47,834 bases of DNA from Candidatus Saccharimonadota bacterium. Lineage in GTDB: Bacteria > Patescibacteriota > Saccharimonadia > Saccharimonadales > Saccharimonadaceae. The notes below the pieces were generated by a model that was given only the letters and a program-made list of their open reading frames with translations, made no database searches and was not told where the DNA came from. Made by a program: the position numbers and the translations under genes. Below are positions 17,887-26,324 of this stretch, one piece after another (position 1 is the first letter of the stretch; the number at the start of each line of letters is the position of its first letter). The stretch covers positions 1 to 47,834 of the forward strand of contig UNSQ01000004.1 in NCBI GenBank assembly GCA_900556885.1, given 5' to 3'.

Positions 17887-18963
17887 TCAAGAAATCTGGC
17901 ACTTCTTTTGACAGTGAGCCTTGACATTAGACTCGTGCTCTTCGTTGGTTTTCGCAAAATACGTAATATCATCGTCGCCACTCAGGAAATATAGATAATC
18001 AGAGTTTATCGGGTCGGCGGCGGCGTTCAACGCGCTCAAACTAGGTGAAGAGATTGGTCCAGGAGTTAAACCTTTTTGAATGCGTGTATTATATGGCGAC
18101 TTAAGGTTTGGCGAACGCTCTACCCCTGTTTTGTCAGCAATATATTGATATGTTACATCAGAGCCCAACGGCATATTGGCTTTCAGGCGATTGTAAAATA
18201 CACTAGCAATCTTACGCTGATCTTCGCAAGTTTCCACGCCAGACCCACAGCCAATCGATTCGCGCTGAATAATCGACGCTACTGTTATCCCTTGATATAA
18301 GGTCAGCCCACGAGCTTTAAATTTCTCCTCCAGATTATACTTCTTAACAATTTTCTCCAGATGATCAATTGACCGCTGTAAAACCTGTTCTGCGGTTTCA
18401 TCCGGGGAAATATAGAATGTTTCACCGTAAATATACCCCTCAAGCCCAGCATTTTCCGGTCTACCCGCAAAAACTAGACTGTCATACTTAGCAGCAAATG
18501 CCTTTTTTATCTGATCGTCCGAGAATCCCGCCTTAAGCAGCACAGATTCAACCTCTCTGCCATCAGAATTCTTTATTTTTTTATTCAAAGTCGATCCAGG
18601 ATAAAATGTTATAGCAATCTCATCAGTTTTACCGCTGGTCAAATGATTAATTATCTCATCGACAGATTGCGAAGATTTTACAGAATAGACGCCAGCCTTG
18701 AATTTGCTTGCCGAATTATGAAGCCTTATGTAAATAGAAAACGCTAAAGAGTTTTTGATAATTTTATTATCCTCTAAAGTTTTGGCGATATCGCTAGACC
18801 CCATACCTTCTTTAATATTAATTCTGAAGGTTTGCTGACTATTTACGTCGACAGGAGAAAGCATCTGCTTGTACCACACTGTTGCCCCAAGGGCGCCGAT
18901 TCCAGCGATAGCCACAACTATTGACAGCACTAATAGCCAAATACGTTGTTTACGAATTTTCAT
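17887..18963 (-). CDS. mltG: Endolytic murein transglycosylase
   Basis: A 358-residue MltG/YceG. One N-terminal span (about 8-29) anchors it in the cytoplasmic membrane, and a LysM-like part follows (FRINIKEGMGSSDIAKTLEDNKII). The catalytic region has LEGYIYGETFYI and TVASIIQRES with the likely catalytic Glu235, then RKIASVFYNRL and the NTR...GLTPGPISSPSLSAL stretch near the end. It cleaves nascent glycan strands and limits their length. ATG 18963 has GGAGGAG 4 nt upstream and overlaps ruvX by 14 nt. It is the last gene of the ftsA/membrane protein/ruvX/mltG run, so wall growth and division are genetically tied. Confidence 0.95.
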   Translation of the reverse strand: MKIRKQRIWLLVLSIVVAIAGIGALGATVWYKQMLSPVDVNSQQTFRINIKEGMGSSDIAKTLEDNKIIKNSLAFSIYIRLHNSASKFKAGVYSVKSSQSVDEIINHLTSGKTDEIAITFYPGSTLNKKIKNSDGREVESVLLKAGFSDDQIKKAFAAKYDSLVFAGRPENAGLEGYIYGETFYISPDETAEQVLQRSIDHLEKIVKKYNLEEKFKARGLTLYQGITVASIIQRESIGCGSGVETCEDQRKIASVFYNRLKANMPLGSDVTYQYIADKTGVERSPNLKSPYNTRIQKGLTPGPISSPSLSALNAAADPINSDYLYFLSGDDDITYFAKTNEEHESNVKAHCQKKCQIS

Positions 18964-19363
18964 AATTCTCCTCCAAAAAGTCCTGCAAAATTATGCTAGC
19001 AGCCTCCGCATCAATCTCGCCCTTATCTTTAATTTTATTCCCTAATCTCTGCTCGGCCTGCACACTCGTTAAAGATTCGTCTTGAAAAACAATCTCAGTA
19101 TCAAGCTCAATGTCTTCAAATTGCTTAACAAATTCTTCCACAAATTCCGTCTGCTTCGTTGGTTCGCCAGATTGATTTCGTGGATAGCCCACTACGATCG
19201 TATCGATGTCGTGCCTCAATACTAGTTCTGTTATTTCCTGGACAATATTTTCATTATTCTCCAACCAACCAAACGGCACGGCGATCTTCACTTGCGAATC
19301 CGCCATAGCCAAACCAATTCGCCGCGATCCAACATCCAGCGCTAAAAAGTTTTTACTTGACAT
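18950..19363 (-). CDS. ruvX: RuvX/YqgF family nuclease
   Basis: A 137-residue RNase-H-fold protein. It begins FLALDVGSRRIGLAMAD, the first catalytic Asp with the GxxRIG loop. VVGYPRNQSGEPTKQTEFVEEF and DESLTSVQAE bring the second acid, and IDAEAASIILQDFL the last Asp. Family members process 16S rRNA ends or resolve Holliday junctions. It overlaps the genes on both sides (11 nt with the upstream membrane protein gene, 14 nt with mltG), indicating a tight operon. The ruvX-mltG pairing is common in bacteria. Confidence 0.93.
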   Translation of the reverse strand: MSSKNFLALDVGSRRIGLAMADSQVKIAVPFGWLENNENIVQEITELVLRHDIDTIVVGYPRNQSGEPTKQTEFVEEFVKQFEDIELDTEIVFQDESLTSVQAEQRLGNKIKDKGEIDAEAASIILQDFLEENYENS

Positions 19364-20984
19364 CTTTTATCTTAAATTCGACATTAATCTTATTGATATC
19401 TTTTGGAACAGATTTAACCCAGAATGGCGAGAATTTAACATCGACATCTTCAACACCTTCGATAGATTCAATAGCAGACTGAACCTCTCCGTAACTCTTG
19501 CCTTTGGCTTGATCCTTTACGTTCGCTTCTTTAATATCTGGACCAACCTTGCCATTCGTAGTTAAACGCACAGTCTGTGCATTATGCGCCTTAGAAAATT
19601 GCGAGAACGCAACCTTGCTTACTCCATTGTCATAAATTCTCTGCGACTTCTTACCAGAAATCTCCTCTTTAAGCTTTGCTTCCACAAAGTTTTTTAGCTC
19701 ATTCTTATCAATAGCCAACGCACTGGCGGTAATTGTCGATTTCAGAGTTACAGCTCCAGTCGCTTCGCCGTCTACCGCTACACTTGGGTTAGGATCTGAT
19801 CGATTTTCAACGTAGCTTTCCGTTATAACCGTTGCCGAATCGCCGAATGATGACAACAATTGCTCTTTTAATCCATCAATCTTCTTTTCGCTCAGCTTGC
19901 TTTTTGCCGATTCTATATCACTAGCCGTCACAACCGTTGCAGTTTTATCGGTGCCGCCACTAGTAGCAGACCGCAGCGACGCAGAAATGTCATCAACCGA
20001 AATACTCATACTACCAGTCGCCGCATTATACTGAGCCCCGCCCTCACTGGCGGTAATAACCCCAGAAGCAGATCCCGGACAAATATACCCAGGGCAATTA
20101 CGCTGATAAGAGCCGCCTGGAACAGTTACAGAAGAATTTAAAGTGTAAGATAATCCACTATTCTTTAAAATTGTACCAGCTGCAATAGTAACACTATCTG
20201 GGGAAACATTCTTAAAAACCACCACTCCGGTCGCTTTTTCTCCGACGTTCTTCTTGCCCGTAGCAGAAAATTCAACACTAACTTCCTTTGCTAATTCTTT
20301 CTTTACAGACTTAATGACATTAGATTTTGCGCTTGTAGTGGCTGTTTCATTCAAGCTGACGGTATCACTGACTGTCATACTAGTAGTCTTTGCTGAAATA
20401 ACAACCGTGGCATGTGGTGCAAACCAAATTGCCCAAACCAAAAATACAATCAAAAGTAGGGCACCGCCGCCTACCAATAAGAGCTTTTTACGGAATGTAT
20501 TAAAATCAGGGACCTTCGGTTTTTTAACCATCTTTTTCAGAGAGTCCAACCCCTTAGATTCCTTCTTATTTGCGTCAGCTATAGCATTATCTACAGCAGA
20601 ATCTTCATCAGATTTCTTTGATCTTTTCGCAGAATCTGCCATATCTCCAACCGCCAGTTTGCCGCCATCAATCACATCATTGTCGTCATCAACTTTCAGA
20701 ACCGGAATCTCCGCAATTTCTGGCTTGCTCTGAAGTGTTTTTGCTATAGGAATTTTCGCCGTTGCCGCTAATCCAGCCAAAACCGAATCATTCGTGATCA
20801 ATACAATTCTCTTGTCTGCCGAAGTTGCCGCCCGAGCTAGTAGTCGAATATTAACCGCACTCTGTAAAACGCCAATTCTTCGAGGCGGCACTAACGCAAT
20901 AATCCTCTCTTTCGATGCCTTAATCTTACTAATTATCGTCGTAATGTCGTCTTCTACATCGATATAAATAACGTCTTTATTCAT
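19353..20984 (-). CDS. Single-pass membrane protein, baseplate-J-like, function unknown
   Basis: A 543-residue protein. Residues 1-160 are cytoplasmic, with an alpha/beta start (VIYIDVEDDITTIISKI, IALVPPRR, RIVLITND), then a charged linker. One span (167-188) is followed by about 350 extracytoplasmic residues rich in Ser, Thr, Val and beta-strand sequence, with a Cys pair in NCPGYICPG. Proteins of this make-up in CPR genomes are often labelled 'baseplate J/gp47'; I recall this rather than show it. Position between ftsA and ruvX/mltG, 1 nt behind ftsA, argues for a role in division or wall building, perhaps carrying a signal across the membrane. Confidence 0.7.
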   Translation of the reverse strand: MNKDVIYIDVEDDITTIISKIKASKERIIALVPPRRIGVLQSAVNIRLLARAATSADKRIVLITNDSVLAGLAATAKIPIAKTLQSKPEIAEIPVLKVDDDNDVIDGGKLAVGDMADSAKRSKKSDEDSAVDNAIADANKKESKGLDSLKKMVKKPKVPDFNTFRKKLLLVGGGALLLIVFLVWAIWFAPHATVVISAKTTSMTVSDTVSLNETATTSAKSNVIKSVKKELAKEVSVEFSATGKKNVGEKATGVVVFKNVSPDSVTIAAGTILKNSGLSYTLNSSVTVPGGSYQRNCPGYICPGSASGVITASEGGAQYNAATGSMSISVDDISASLRSATSGGTDKTATVVTASDIESAKSKLSEKKIDGLKEQLLSSFGDSATVITESYVENRSDPNPSVAVDGEATGAVTLKSTITASALAIDKNELKNFVEAKLKEEISGKKSQRIYDNGVSKVAFSQFSKAHNAQTVRLTTNGKVGPDIKEANVKDQAKGKSYGEVQSAIESIEGVEDVDVKFSPFWVKSVPKDINKINVEFKIKDVK

Positions 20985-20985
20985 T

Positions 20986-22248
20986 TTAAATCTTTAACAA
21001 CCTATTTACTTTTTCAACTAAACTATTACCGTCTTGACTACCGATAATTGTATCATATCCAACTCGCAACAAGCCCATTGCGGTTACAAATGTGTGATCG
21101 CTAATATCTCCAGTTTCATCGACTATCCCTGTAATATCACTTGGATTAATATATTGAACTACTGGCTTCTTAGTAAAAGGCAAATCCTCTGGCCAGCGTC
21201 GAGTTTTCAGAGCTTCAGTAATTTTCTGCAAGCTCGATCCGCCACCGCACAGTAAAATCCTATTTGGCAAATAATCGACATTATCAAAATCGCTCAGCGC
21301 CAATTCAACGCCCGATAGCCAAACTTCCAAAGTCTTGTCGATCGCCGCGTCAACTTTTTTCTTTACGCTAGGCTTCAAATTCTCATTATCAATATTCAAC
21401 TTCAGTTTTTCTGCATCTTTGAAGCTCAAATCCAGGTCGGCCGCAATAGTTCTAGTGAAACTTCGTCCACCAATGCCAAACATTTTTGTACCTTCGACTC
21501 CGCCGTCATTAACAACTGCAATATCCGTCGTACCGCCACCAATGTCCGCTAGAATCGCCGTGAAATTGCTATCCGTATCCGATCCTAAAACGCTCCTACT
21601 CACCGCAAATGGCTCAGCAGCCACAGCCACTAAATCCAGCGCAAGCTCGTCCGCAACCTTCTCCAGCGCACCGATGTGAACCATCGGAGCAAACGCCGTG
21701 TAAATCTGCACTGCCACATCTCGCCCCTGAAAACTAATCGGATTCGAAACTTTATAGCCATCAATATGGATGCTCACCAGCGCCGAGTTGACTAATTTCA
21801 CTTCAACATCCTCATTGCCAGTTTCCAGTGCAATTTGAGCCTGAGCCTTTCCTTGAGCTCGCTCCTGAACTTTCTCAATGATGAACTCCATCTCGGCAAT
21901 GTCTAGTGGCTTATTTGGCTGCGGCCTGCGATAGCGAATAGTATTCGTAACGCCCTTAACTAATTCGCCCGCGATGCCAATAACAACCCGCTTTCCCTGA
22001 ACGCCAGCTTGATCCTCAGCCTCAGACAGAGCCTCTTCGCAATTCGCCACAACCCCAGCAATATCAGCAATCGCACCGCTATGCATATCGCCCATTTCCT
22101 GCTGCTTTCGACCAACACCAATAATCTTCAGCTCGTCGTCTTTAACTTCAGCGATTAACGCCTTAACCACCTCCGTACCAATATCTAAGCTAACCAATAG
22201 TTCGCGACTATCTTTATCAGACTTCTTTAACATGTCTTTCAATGCCAT
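20986..22248 (-). CDS. ftsA: FtsA-family cell-division ATPase
   Basis: A 420-residue actin-fold ATPase. Phosphate 1 loop LDIGTEVVKALIAEV, phosphate 2 ADIGGGTTDIAVV and adenosine motif LLCGGGSSLQ are present. KIIGVGRKQQEMGDMHSGAI and FVTAMGLLRVGYD follow FtsA closely. The C-terminus SLVEKVNRLLKI looks like the amphipathic membrane-targeting helix of FtsA, and the length equals E. coli FtsA (420). It would tether FtsZ filaments to the membrane. PilM, the pilus relative, is the alternative, but no pil genes are nearby. A TATAAT element lies 9 nt upstream of ATG 22248. It leads the run that ends with mltG. Confidence 0.8.
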   Translation of the reverse strand: MALKDMLKKSDKDSRELLVSLDIGTEVVKALIAEVKDDELKIIGVGRKQQEMGDMHSGAIADIAGVVANCEEALSEAEDQAGVQGKRVVIGIAGELVKGVTNTIRYRRPQPNKPLDIAEMEFIIEKVQERAQGKAQAQIALETGNEDVEVKLVNSALVSIHIDGYKVSNPISFQGRDVAVQIYTAFAPMVHIGALEKVADELALDLVAVAAEPFAVSRSVLGSDTDSNFTAILADIGGGTTDIAVVNDGGVEGTKMFGIGGRSFTRTIAADLDLSFKDAEKLKLNIDNENLKPSVKKKVDAAIDKTLEVWLSGVELALSDFDNVDYLPNRILLCGGGSSLQKITEALKTRRWPEDLPFTKKPVVQYINPSDITGIVDETGDISDHTFVTAMGLLRVGYDTIIGSQDGNSLVEKVNRLLKI

Positions 22249-22257
22249 ATAAGAAAT

Positions 22258-22263
22258 ATTATA
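22258..22263 (-). promoter_or_regulatory. -10 element of the ftsA run
   Basis: TATAAT, 9 nt before ATG 22248; the leader would be very short. Confidence 0.5.
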
Positions 22264-22297
22264 TAACGCTTGTGATTTTAGAGCAACAGTTAATTAT

Positions 22298-24181
22298 CTA
22301 TCTTAAAACAGCCTTGATTCGACGAATTCCAGCCGAACTAGATTCTTCTTTGGTGATTTTAAATCGCTTGCCATCTTCAGCCAAAACTCCAGTATGCTCG
22401 ACGTGCGGACCGCCGCAAACTTCAAAGCTAACGATATTATCATCCTTGCCAATAGAATACACCTTAACTTCGTCGCCGTAACGCTCACCGAACGCGCCAA
22501 TTGCACCCATATTTAGCGCCTCGCTCGTTGGATAAACAGCAAAACTAACTGGCAAATCTTCATCAATCCAAGCATTAACTTGATCTTCGACCGCCTGTTT
22601 TTCTTCTGGTGTCAATTTGTCGTGATTAAAATCAAAGCGCAATCGATCGGTGGTAATATTACTTCCGTGTTGCTGTAAATCTGGCGCATTCAAAACCTTG
22701 CGTAACGCTGCACCCAACAAATGCGTCGCAGTGTGATATTTCAGATGAATAGAGTCATGACCTTCCAGGCCGCCGCTAAATTGTCCCTTGCGAGCCGTCT
22801 TAGAGCGCTGTCGTTGCTCATCCATTTTCGCGGTAAATTCCTCGCGCCAATTGTCCGAAAGTTTAATTCCTTGTTTATACGCCTCTTCCGTACTGAGTTC
22901 CACTGGGAAACCGAAAGTGTCGTACAGAGTGAACAATTCTTCACCAGTCAAGCCATCGTCAATGTAGCGTTGCATTTGTCGCAAACCTTTTCTCAAAGTC
23001 TGGCGAAAAGCTTTTTCCTCCTTAACGAGGACGGCAATTATATTGTCGCGATTATTCTTCACCTCTGGAAAATCGGCTTCATACAAATCAGCAATTGTCG
23101 GCACAACTTCTTGCAGGAAATTCTGTTCGACACCCAAATCAAAACTATAACGAATTGCTCGACGGAGCAGACGACGCATTACATAACCCTGCTCTTTATT
23201 GCTTGGCACACACCCATCAACAGCCATAAACGTCGCAGCCCTCAAATGATCAGCAATCACTCGCATACTTTCGGTGTGTGAAGCGTAATCCTTGCCGCTC
23301 AGATCTTGTAGCTTTTCAATAATCGGCCAAAGCAAGCTAATCTTAAAGACGTCAGGATCATTATTTGCTGCAGCCGCGATTCGCTCAAGTCCAGACCCAT
23401 GATCAATATTTGGCTTATCAAGTGGCTCAAATTGCCCCTCAGCAACTTTTTTATATGCCATAAATACGTTATTGCCAATCTCCATAAATCGACCACAATC
23501 ACAGTTCGGATGACAATTTTCACCAAATTTTGGATCATGCTCAATGAAATCAAACTCATAAAACATCTCACTATCTGGACCGCACGGATCACCAACCGGA
23601 GTAGTTTCTGGACCGCCATTGCGACTCCACCAGTTTTTACTGCCGTCATAAAAGAAAATTCTTTCACCTGGATTTACACCACGCGCCGCGCCCTGCTCTT
23701 CGCTGCCGATATCCGCCATTTTTGCATCAATGCCCTTTTCTGCAAATTTTTTCTGCCATAACTTAGCCGCTTCAACATCTTTCTCAATATTATATTCCGG
23801 CGCACCAATAAAACACGTTATATATAATCTCTGCGGATCAAGACCAATTTCCTCAGTCAAAAACGTCCACATCCAGTCAATTTGCTCTTCCTTAAAATAG
23901 TCGCCCAAACTCCAGTTTCCAAGCATCTCAAAAAACGTCGTATGGCGATTATCGCCAATATCATCAATGTCCTGCGCTCGCAAACACGTTTGAGAATCGG
24001 CAATTCTCTTACCTTCGGGATGTGCCTCACCAAGCAAGTACGGAATCATCGGCTGCATTCCGGCGCCTGTAAATAAAGTCGTCGGGTCATTAGTTAAAAT
24101 CAACGGCGCACGCTCAACGACGGCGTGACCTTGTTTTTTATAAAATTCAAGATATTTACTACGTATTTTTTGAGCATTCAT
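22298..24181 (-). CDS. alaS: Alanyl-tRNA synthetase, short form lacking the C-Ala domain
   Basis: A 627-residue class II synthetase. The N-terminal catalytic domain has RSKYLEFYKKQGH, FTGAGMQPMIPYLLG and HTTFFEMLGNWSLGDYFK. Editing-domain zinc ligands are present: HTATH (H483, H487) and CGGPH (C589, H593). The protein ends right after IRRIKAVLR, the end of the editing domain, so the C-terminal dimerisation/C-Ala part (about 250 residues in E. coli AlaRS, 876 total) is missing. No separate C-Ala gene is in the window. The open frame extends to 24211, but ATG 24181 starts the family homology and is 7 nt behind TGGTATAAT, so a leaderless mRNA is predicted. Confidence 0.95.
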   Translation of the reverse strand: MNAQKIRSKYLEFYKKQGHAVVERAPLILTNDPTTLFTGAGMQPMIPYLLGEAHPEGKRIADSQTCLRAQDIDDIGDNRHTTFFEMLGNWSLGDYFKEEQIDWMWTFLTEEIGLDPQRLYITCFIGAPEYNIEKDVEAAKLWQKKFAEKGIDAKMADIGSEEQGAARGVNPGERIFFYDGSKNWWSRNGGPETTPVGDPCGPDSEMFYEFDFIEHDPKFGENCHPNCDCGRFMEIGNNVFMAYKKVAEGQFEPLDKPNIDHGSGLERIAAAANNDPDVFKISLLWPIIEKLQDLSGKDYASHTESMRVIADHLRAATFMAVDGCVPSNKEQGYVMRRLLRRAIRYSFDLGVEQNFLQEVVPTIADLYEADFPEVKNNRDNIIAVLVKEEKAFRQTLRKGLRQMQRYIDDGLTGEELFTLYDTFGFPVELSTEEAYKQGIKLSDNWREEFTAKMDEQRQRSKTARKGQFSGGLEGHDSIHLKYHTATHLLGAALRKVLNAPDLQQHGSNITTDRLRFDFNHDKLTPEEKQAVEDQVNAWIDEDLPVSFAVYPTSEALNMGAIGAFGERYGDEVKVYSIGKDDNIVSFEVCGGPHVEHTGVLAEDGKRFKITKEESSSAGIRRIKAVLR

Positions 24182-24188
24182 GAGTGTT

Positions 24189-24197
24189 ATTATACCA
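24189..24197 (-). promoter_or_regulatory. Extended -10 of alaS
   Basis: TGGTATAAT, 7 nt before ATG 24181; leaderless type, directly behind the rpsP terminator. Confidence 0.65.
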
Positions 24198-24226
24198 TAA
24201 AATAACCCCACCTTACAGATGGGGTT
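24198..24226 (-). terminator. Terminator of rpsP
   Basis: On the minus strand AACCCCA (24220-24226) pairs with TGGGGTT (24204-24210) around a 9-nt loop, then ATTTTAT. Confidence 0.75.
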
Positions 24227-24254
24227 TATAGATCAAATCGCCAATCTCAACAGA

Positions 24255-24602
24255 TTATTCAGCTACTTCTTCAGCTGACTCTTCTTTTGGTTGATTCTTG
24301 CGAAGCTTTTCTGGATTGCGGATAGCTTTGTGCTTGTCAGCTGAGACTTCCTTAACCCACTTTGGCAATTTAACGCCAGCTTCTTTCAATAGCTTAACTA
24401 CGCGTGGTGTTGGCTGTGCGCCATTGTCCAAATATTTCTGAGCCAATTCAACTTGGATATTTGATTCTTTAGTGTGTGGGTTGTAGCTACCGACATAAGC
24501 GACTACACGACCGCTTGATGGATGACGATGTGCTTCTTGTACCGCCAAGCGATATACTGGATAACCTTTGCGACCCAAACGTTGCAAACGAATTGCTAGC
24601 AT
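24255..24602 (-). CDS. rpsP: 30S ribosomal protein S16
   Basis: A 115-residue S16. The first 80 residues are canonical (MLAIRLQRLGRKGYPVYRL, SSGRVVAYVGSYNP, GAQPTPRVVKLLKEAG). A charged extension of about 30 residues (DKHKAIRNPEKL...EESAEEVAE) goes beyond the 80-90 residues usual in the family. It binds 16S rRNA in early 30S assembly. Unlike many genes here it has a standard leader: -35/-10 at 24654-24682, about 45 nt of leader, and AAGGAAG before ATG 24602. It has its own terminator, so it is a single-gene unit. The usual partners rimM and trmD are not adjacent. Confidence 0.97.
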   Translation of the reverse strand: MLAIRLQRLGRKGYPVYRLAVQEAHRHPSSGRVVAYVGSYNPHTKESNIQVELAQKYLDNGAQPTPRVVKLLKEAGVKLPKWVKEVSADKHKAIRNPEKLRKNQPKEESAEEVAE

Positions 24603-24653
24603 AAAATTAATTCTTCCTTTAACTCTACGTTTTATTATTCCTTACTTTAGAAC

Positions 24654-24682
24654 AGTTTACACTATTTTTCCCATAACGTCAA
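24654..24682 (-). promoter_or_regulatory. Promoter of rpsP
   Basis: TTGACG (24677-24682), 17-nt spacer, TAAACT (24654-24659). The -35 overlaps the last codons of mnmA. Confidence 0.65.
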
Positions 24683-25731
24683 TCTGTTTTCACGATTCCG
24701 CCGCCCAAACATTCATCGCCGTCATATATTACCGCAGATTGACCCGCGGCTACGGCACGCTCCGAAGCAGAAAGGTGCACAATATCTCCGTCAATTTTCG
24801 CGTCGAATAAAGCGCCTCGATGACGCAGCCGAACTTGCACACTCTTATCTTTATGTGGCGCTTGATTAATCCAATGAATATCCGCCAGCCTAAGTTCTTT
24901 TCGCCACAAATTTTCATTGTCAATTGAGCGCGACACGTAAACTTCATTTTTCTCCATATCCTTACCCACAACATAATAAGGCAATCCACCGCCGACATTC
25001 AGCCCATGACGCTGACCGAGTGTATAAAAAATTGCGCCGTCATGTTTACCGACGACAGATCCCGTCTGCTGATCAATAATATTTCCTGGCGCAGTTTTAA
25101 CATATTCCGACAAAAACTCACGAATTCCAACTTGCCCAACAAAACAAATCCCCATCGAGTCCTTTTTACCGGCCGTCCACAAGCCGCGTTCTTTCGCCTT
25201 TTCACGAACTTCCGCCTTAGTAAAATCGCCCAGCGGAAATATGGTTTTTGACAAAGCCTCCGAAGTTACTCGATATAAGAAATACGTTTGGTCTTTATTA
25301 TCATCATGAGCGCGTAATAATTTGGCTGACGAAGGCGATTCATGAGCAACGCGCGCATAATGCCCTGTCGCGATATAATCCGCTCCAGCCGCCAACGAAG
25401 CCTCTAAAAATATCTTAAACTTCACCTCTTGATTACACATAATATCCGGATTTGGCGTGCGACCCGCTTGATATTCGCGAATCATGTAATCGACAACGTT
25501 TTGCTTATATTCTTTCTGGAAATCAAAAACTCGAAAATCAATACCCAAACCAACCGCCACACGCTTGGCGTCAGCAACATCTTCCGCCCACGGACAATGC
25601 ATTCCAGGAAGATCTTCCGACCAGTTTTTCATATAAACACCCGTTACGTCATAGCCCTGCTCAACCAAAAGTGCCGCGGCCACGGAGGAGTCCACACCGC
25701 CCGACATTCCAACAAAAACTTTCTTACTCAT
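24679..25731 (-). CDS. mnmA: tRNA-specific 2-thiouridylase
   Basis: A 350-residue MnmA. The PP-loop SGGVDSSVAA (about 10-19) binds ATP. NPDIMCNQEVKF carries the first catalytic Cys and MGICFVG the second, the pair that relays the persulfide sulfur. ATGHYARV and KDQTYFLYRV are further family marks. It makes 2-thiouridine at the wobble base of tRNA-Lys, -Glu and -Gln; the tRNA-Glu(UUC) of this window would be a substrate. Its ATG overlaps the stop of the DUF218 gene (ATGA), and the cysteine desulfurase that can supply sulfur is two genes upstream in the same run. No TusA-E relay is seen. Confidence 0.96.
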   Translation of the reverse strand: MSKKVFVGMSGGVDSSVAAALLVEQGYDVTGVYMKNWSEDLPGMHCPWAEDVADAKRVAVGLGIDFRVFDFQKEYKQNVVDYMIREYQAGRTPNPDIMCNQEVKFKIFLEASLAAGADYIATGHYARVAHESPSSAKLLRAHDDNKDQTYFLYRVTSEALSKTIFPLGDFTKAEVREKAKERGLWTAGKKDSMGICFVGQVGIREFLSEYVKTAPGNIIDQQTGSVVGKHDGAIFYTLGQRHGLNVGGGLPYYVVGKDMEKNEVYVSRSIDNENLWRKELRLADIHWINQAPHKDKSVQVRLRHRGALFDAKIDGDIVHLSASERAVAAGQSAVIYDGDECLGGGIVKTD

Positions 25732-26324
25732 CTGGACAACCCCAGAGCGAACAGCCCAATTCTCATTAATTCACCCATTGCCAACCACCAACCCCACGGC
25801 GTCAACCACCACCACGAGCTCCAGTTTTTATCAGAAGCGACAGGATGGCTCCGGATTTTGACGTCATTAAACTGCGCTGAAAATTCGAGCTGCGCCCGAC
25901 GCATATGATATCCACTTGTCACCAAAATCACATCTTCAATTTTTCGCGAATCGACAATTTTCTTCACTTCGGTGGCGTTTTGCCTGGTCGTTTCGGAAGA
26001 CTCGTCCATAACAATAGCTTTCTCAGGAACACCGCTATTAATCGCTCGCTGGTACATAGCCTTAGCGTTGGACGGGCCAGTTTTATCGGCCGCCGCGCCC
26101 GACACAACAATCAACGGTGCCCAACCTTCTTTATACAGTTTAATAGCCTCGTCAGTTCGCGCATTCGTGTCACCGCCACTGACAACAACTATTGCATCAG
26201 CCTTACGACAATCACCCTCGCCCACGCTTTGACATTTACCCAAATCATTCGGCGACAAATATGCGCTAAGCCCAAAAATCACCAAAGCAGCAAAAATAAT
26301 CAAGCCAACTAGTTTATGAATCAT
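25728..26324 (-). CDS. YdcF/DUF218 family membrane-anchored protein
   Basis: A 198-residue protein with an N-terminal span (about 4-22) and a DUF218 domain: ADAIVVVSGGD, RTDEAIKLYKEG, PLIVVSG, then DESSETTRQNATEV and LVTSGYHMRRAQLEF. The family (YdcF, SanA, ElyC) acts around envelope polysaccharide and undecaprenyl-linked metabolism, though chemistry is unproven. The C-terminus has a Trp-rich hydrophobic stretch (WSSWWWLTPWGWWLAMGEL) that may lie in the membrane. It overlaps csd and mnmA by 4 nt each (ATGA), so it is translated with the sulfur genes; a functional link to thiolation is not evident. Confidence 0.88.
   Translation of the reverse strand: MIHKLVGLIIFAALVIFGLSAYLSPNDLGKCQSVGEGDCRKADAIVVVSGGDTNARTDEAIKLYKEGWAPLIVVSGAAADKTGPSNAKAMYQRAINSGVPEKAIVMDESSETTRQNATEVKKIVDSRKIEDVILVTSGYHMRRAQLEFSAQFNDVKIRSHPVASDKNWSSWWWLTPWGWWLAMGELMRIGLFALGLSR

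Noticed and set aside
20986..22248. PilM of a type IV pilus system
   Set aside because: No pilN/O/Q genes nearby; length, GMDxGGI-like stretch and the C-terminal amphipathic helix fit FtsA better.
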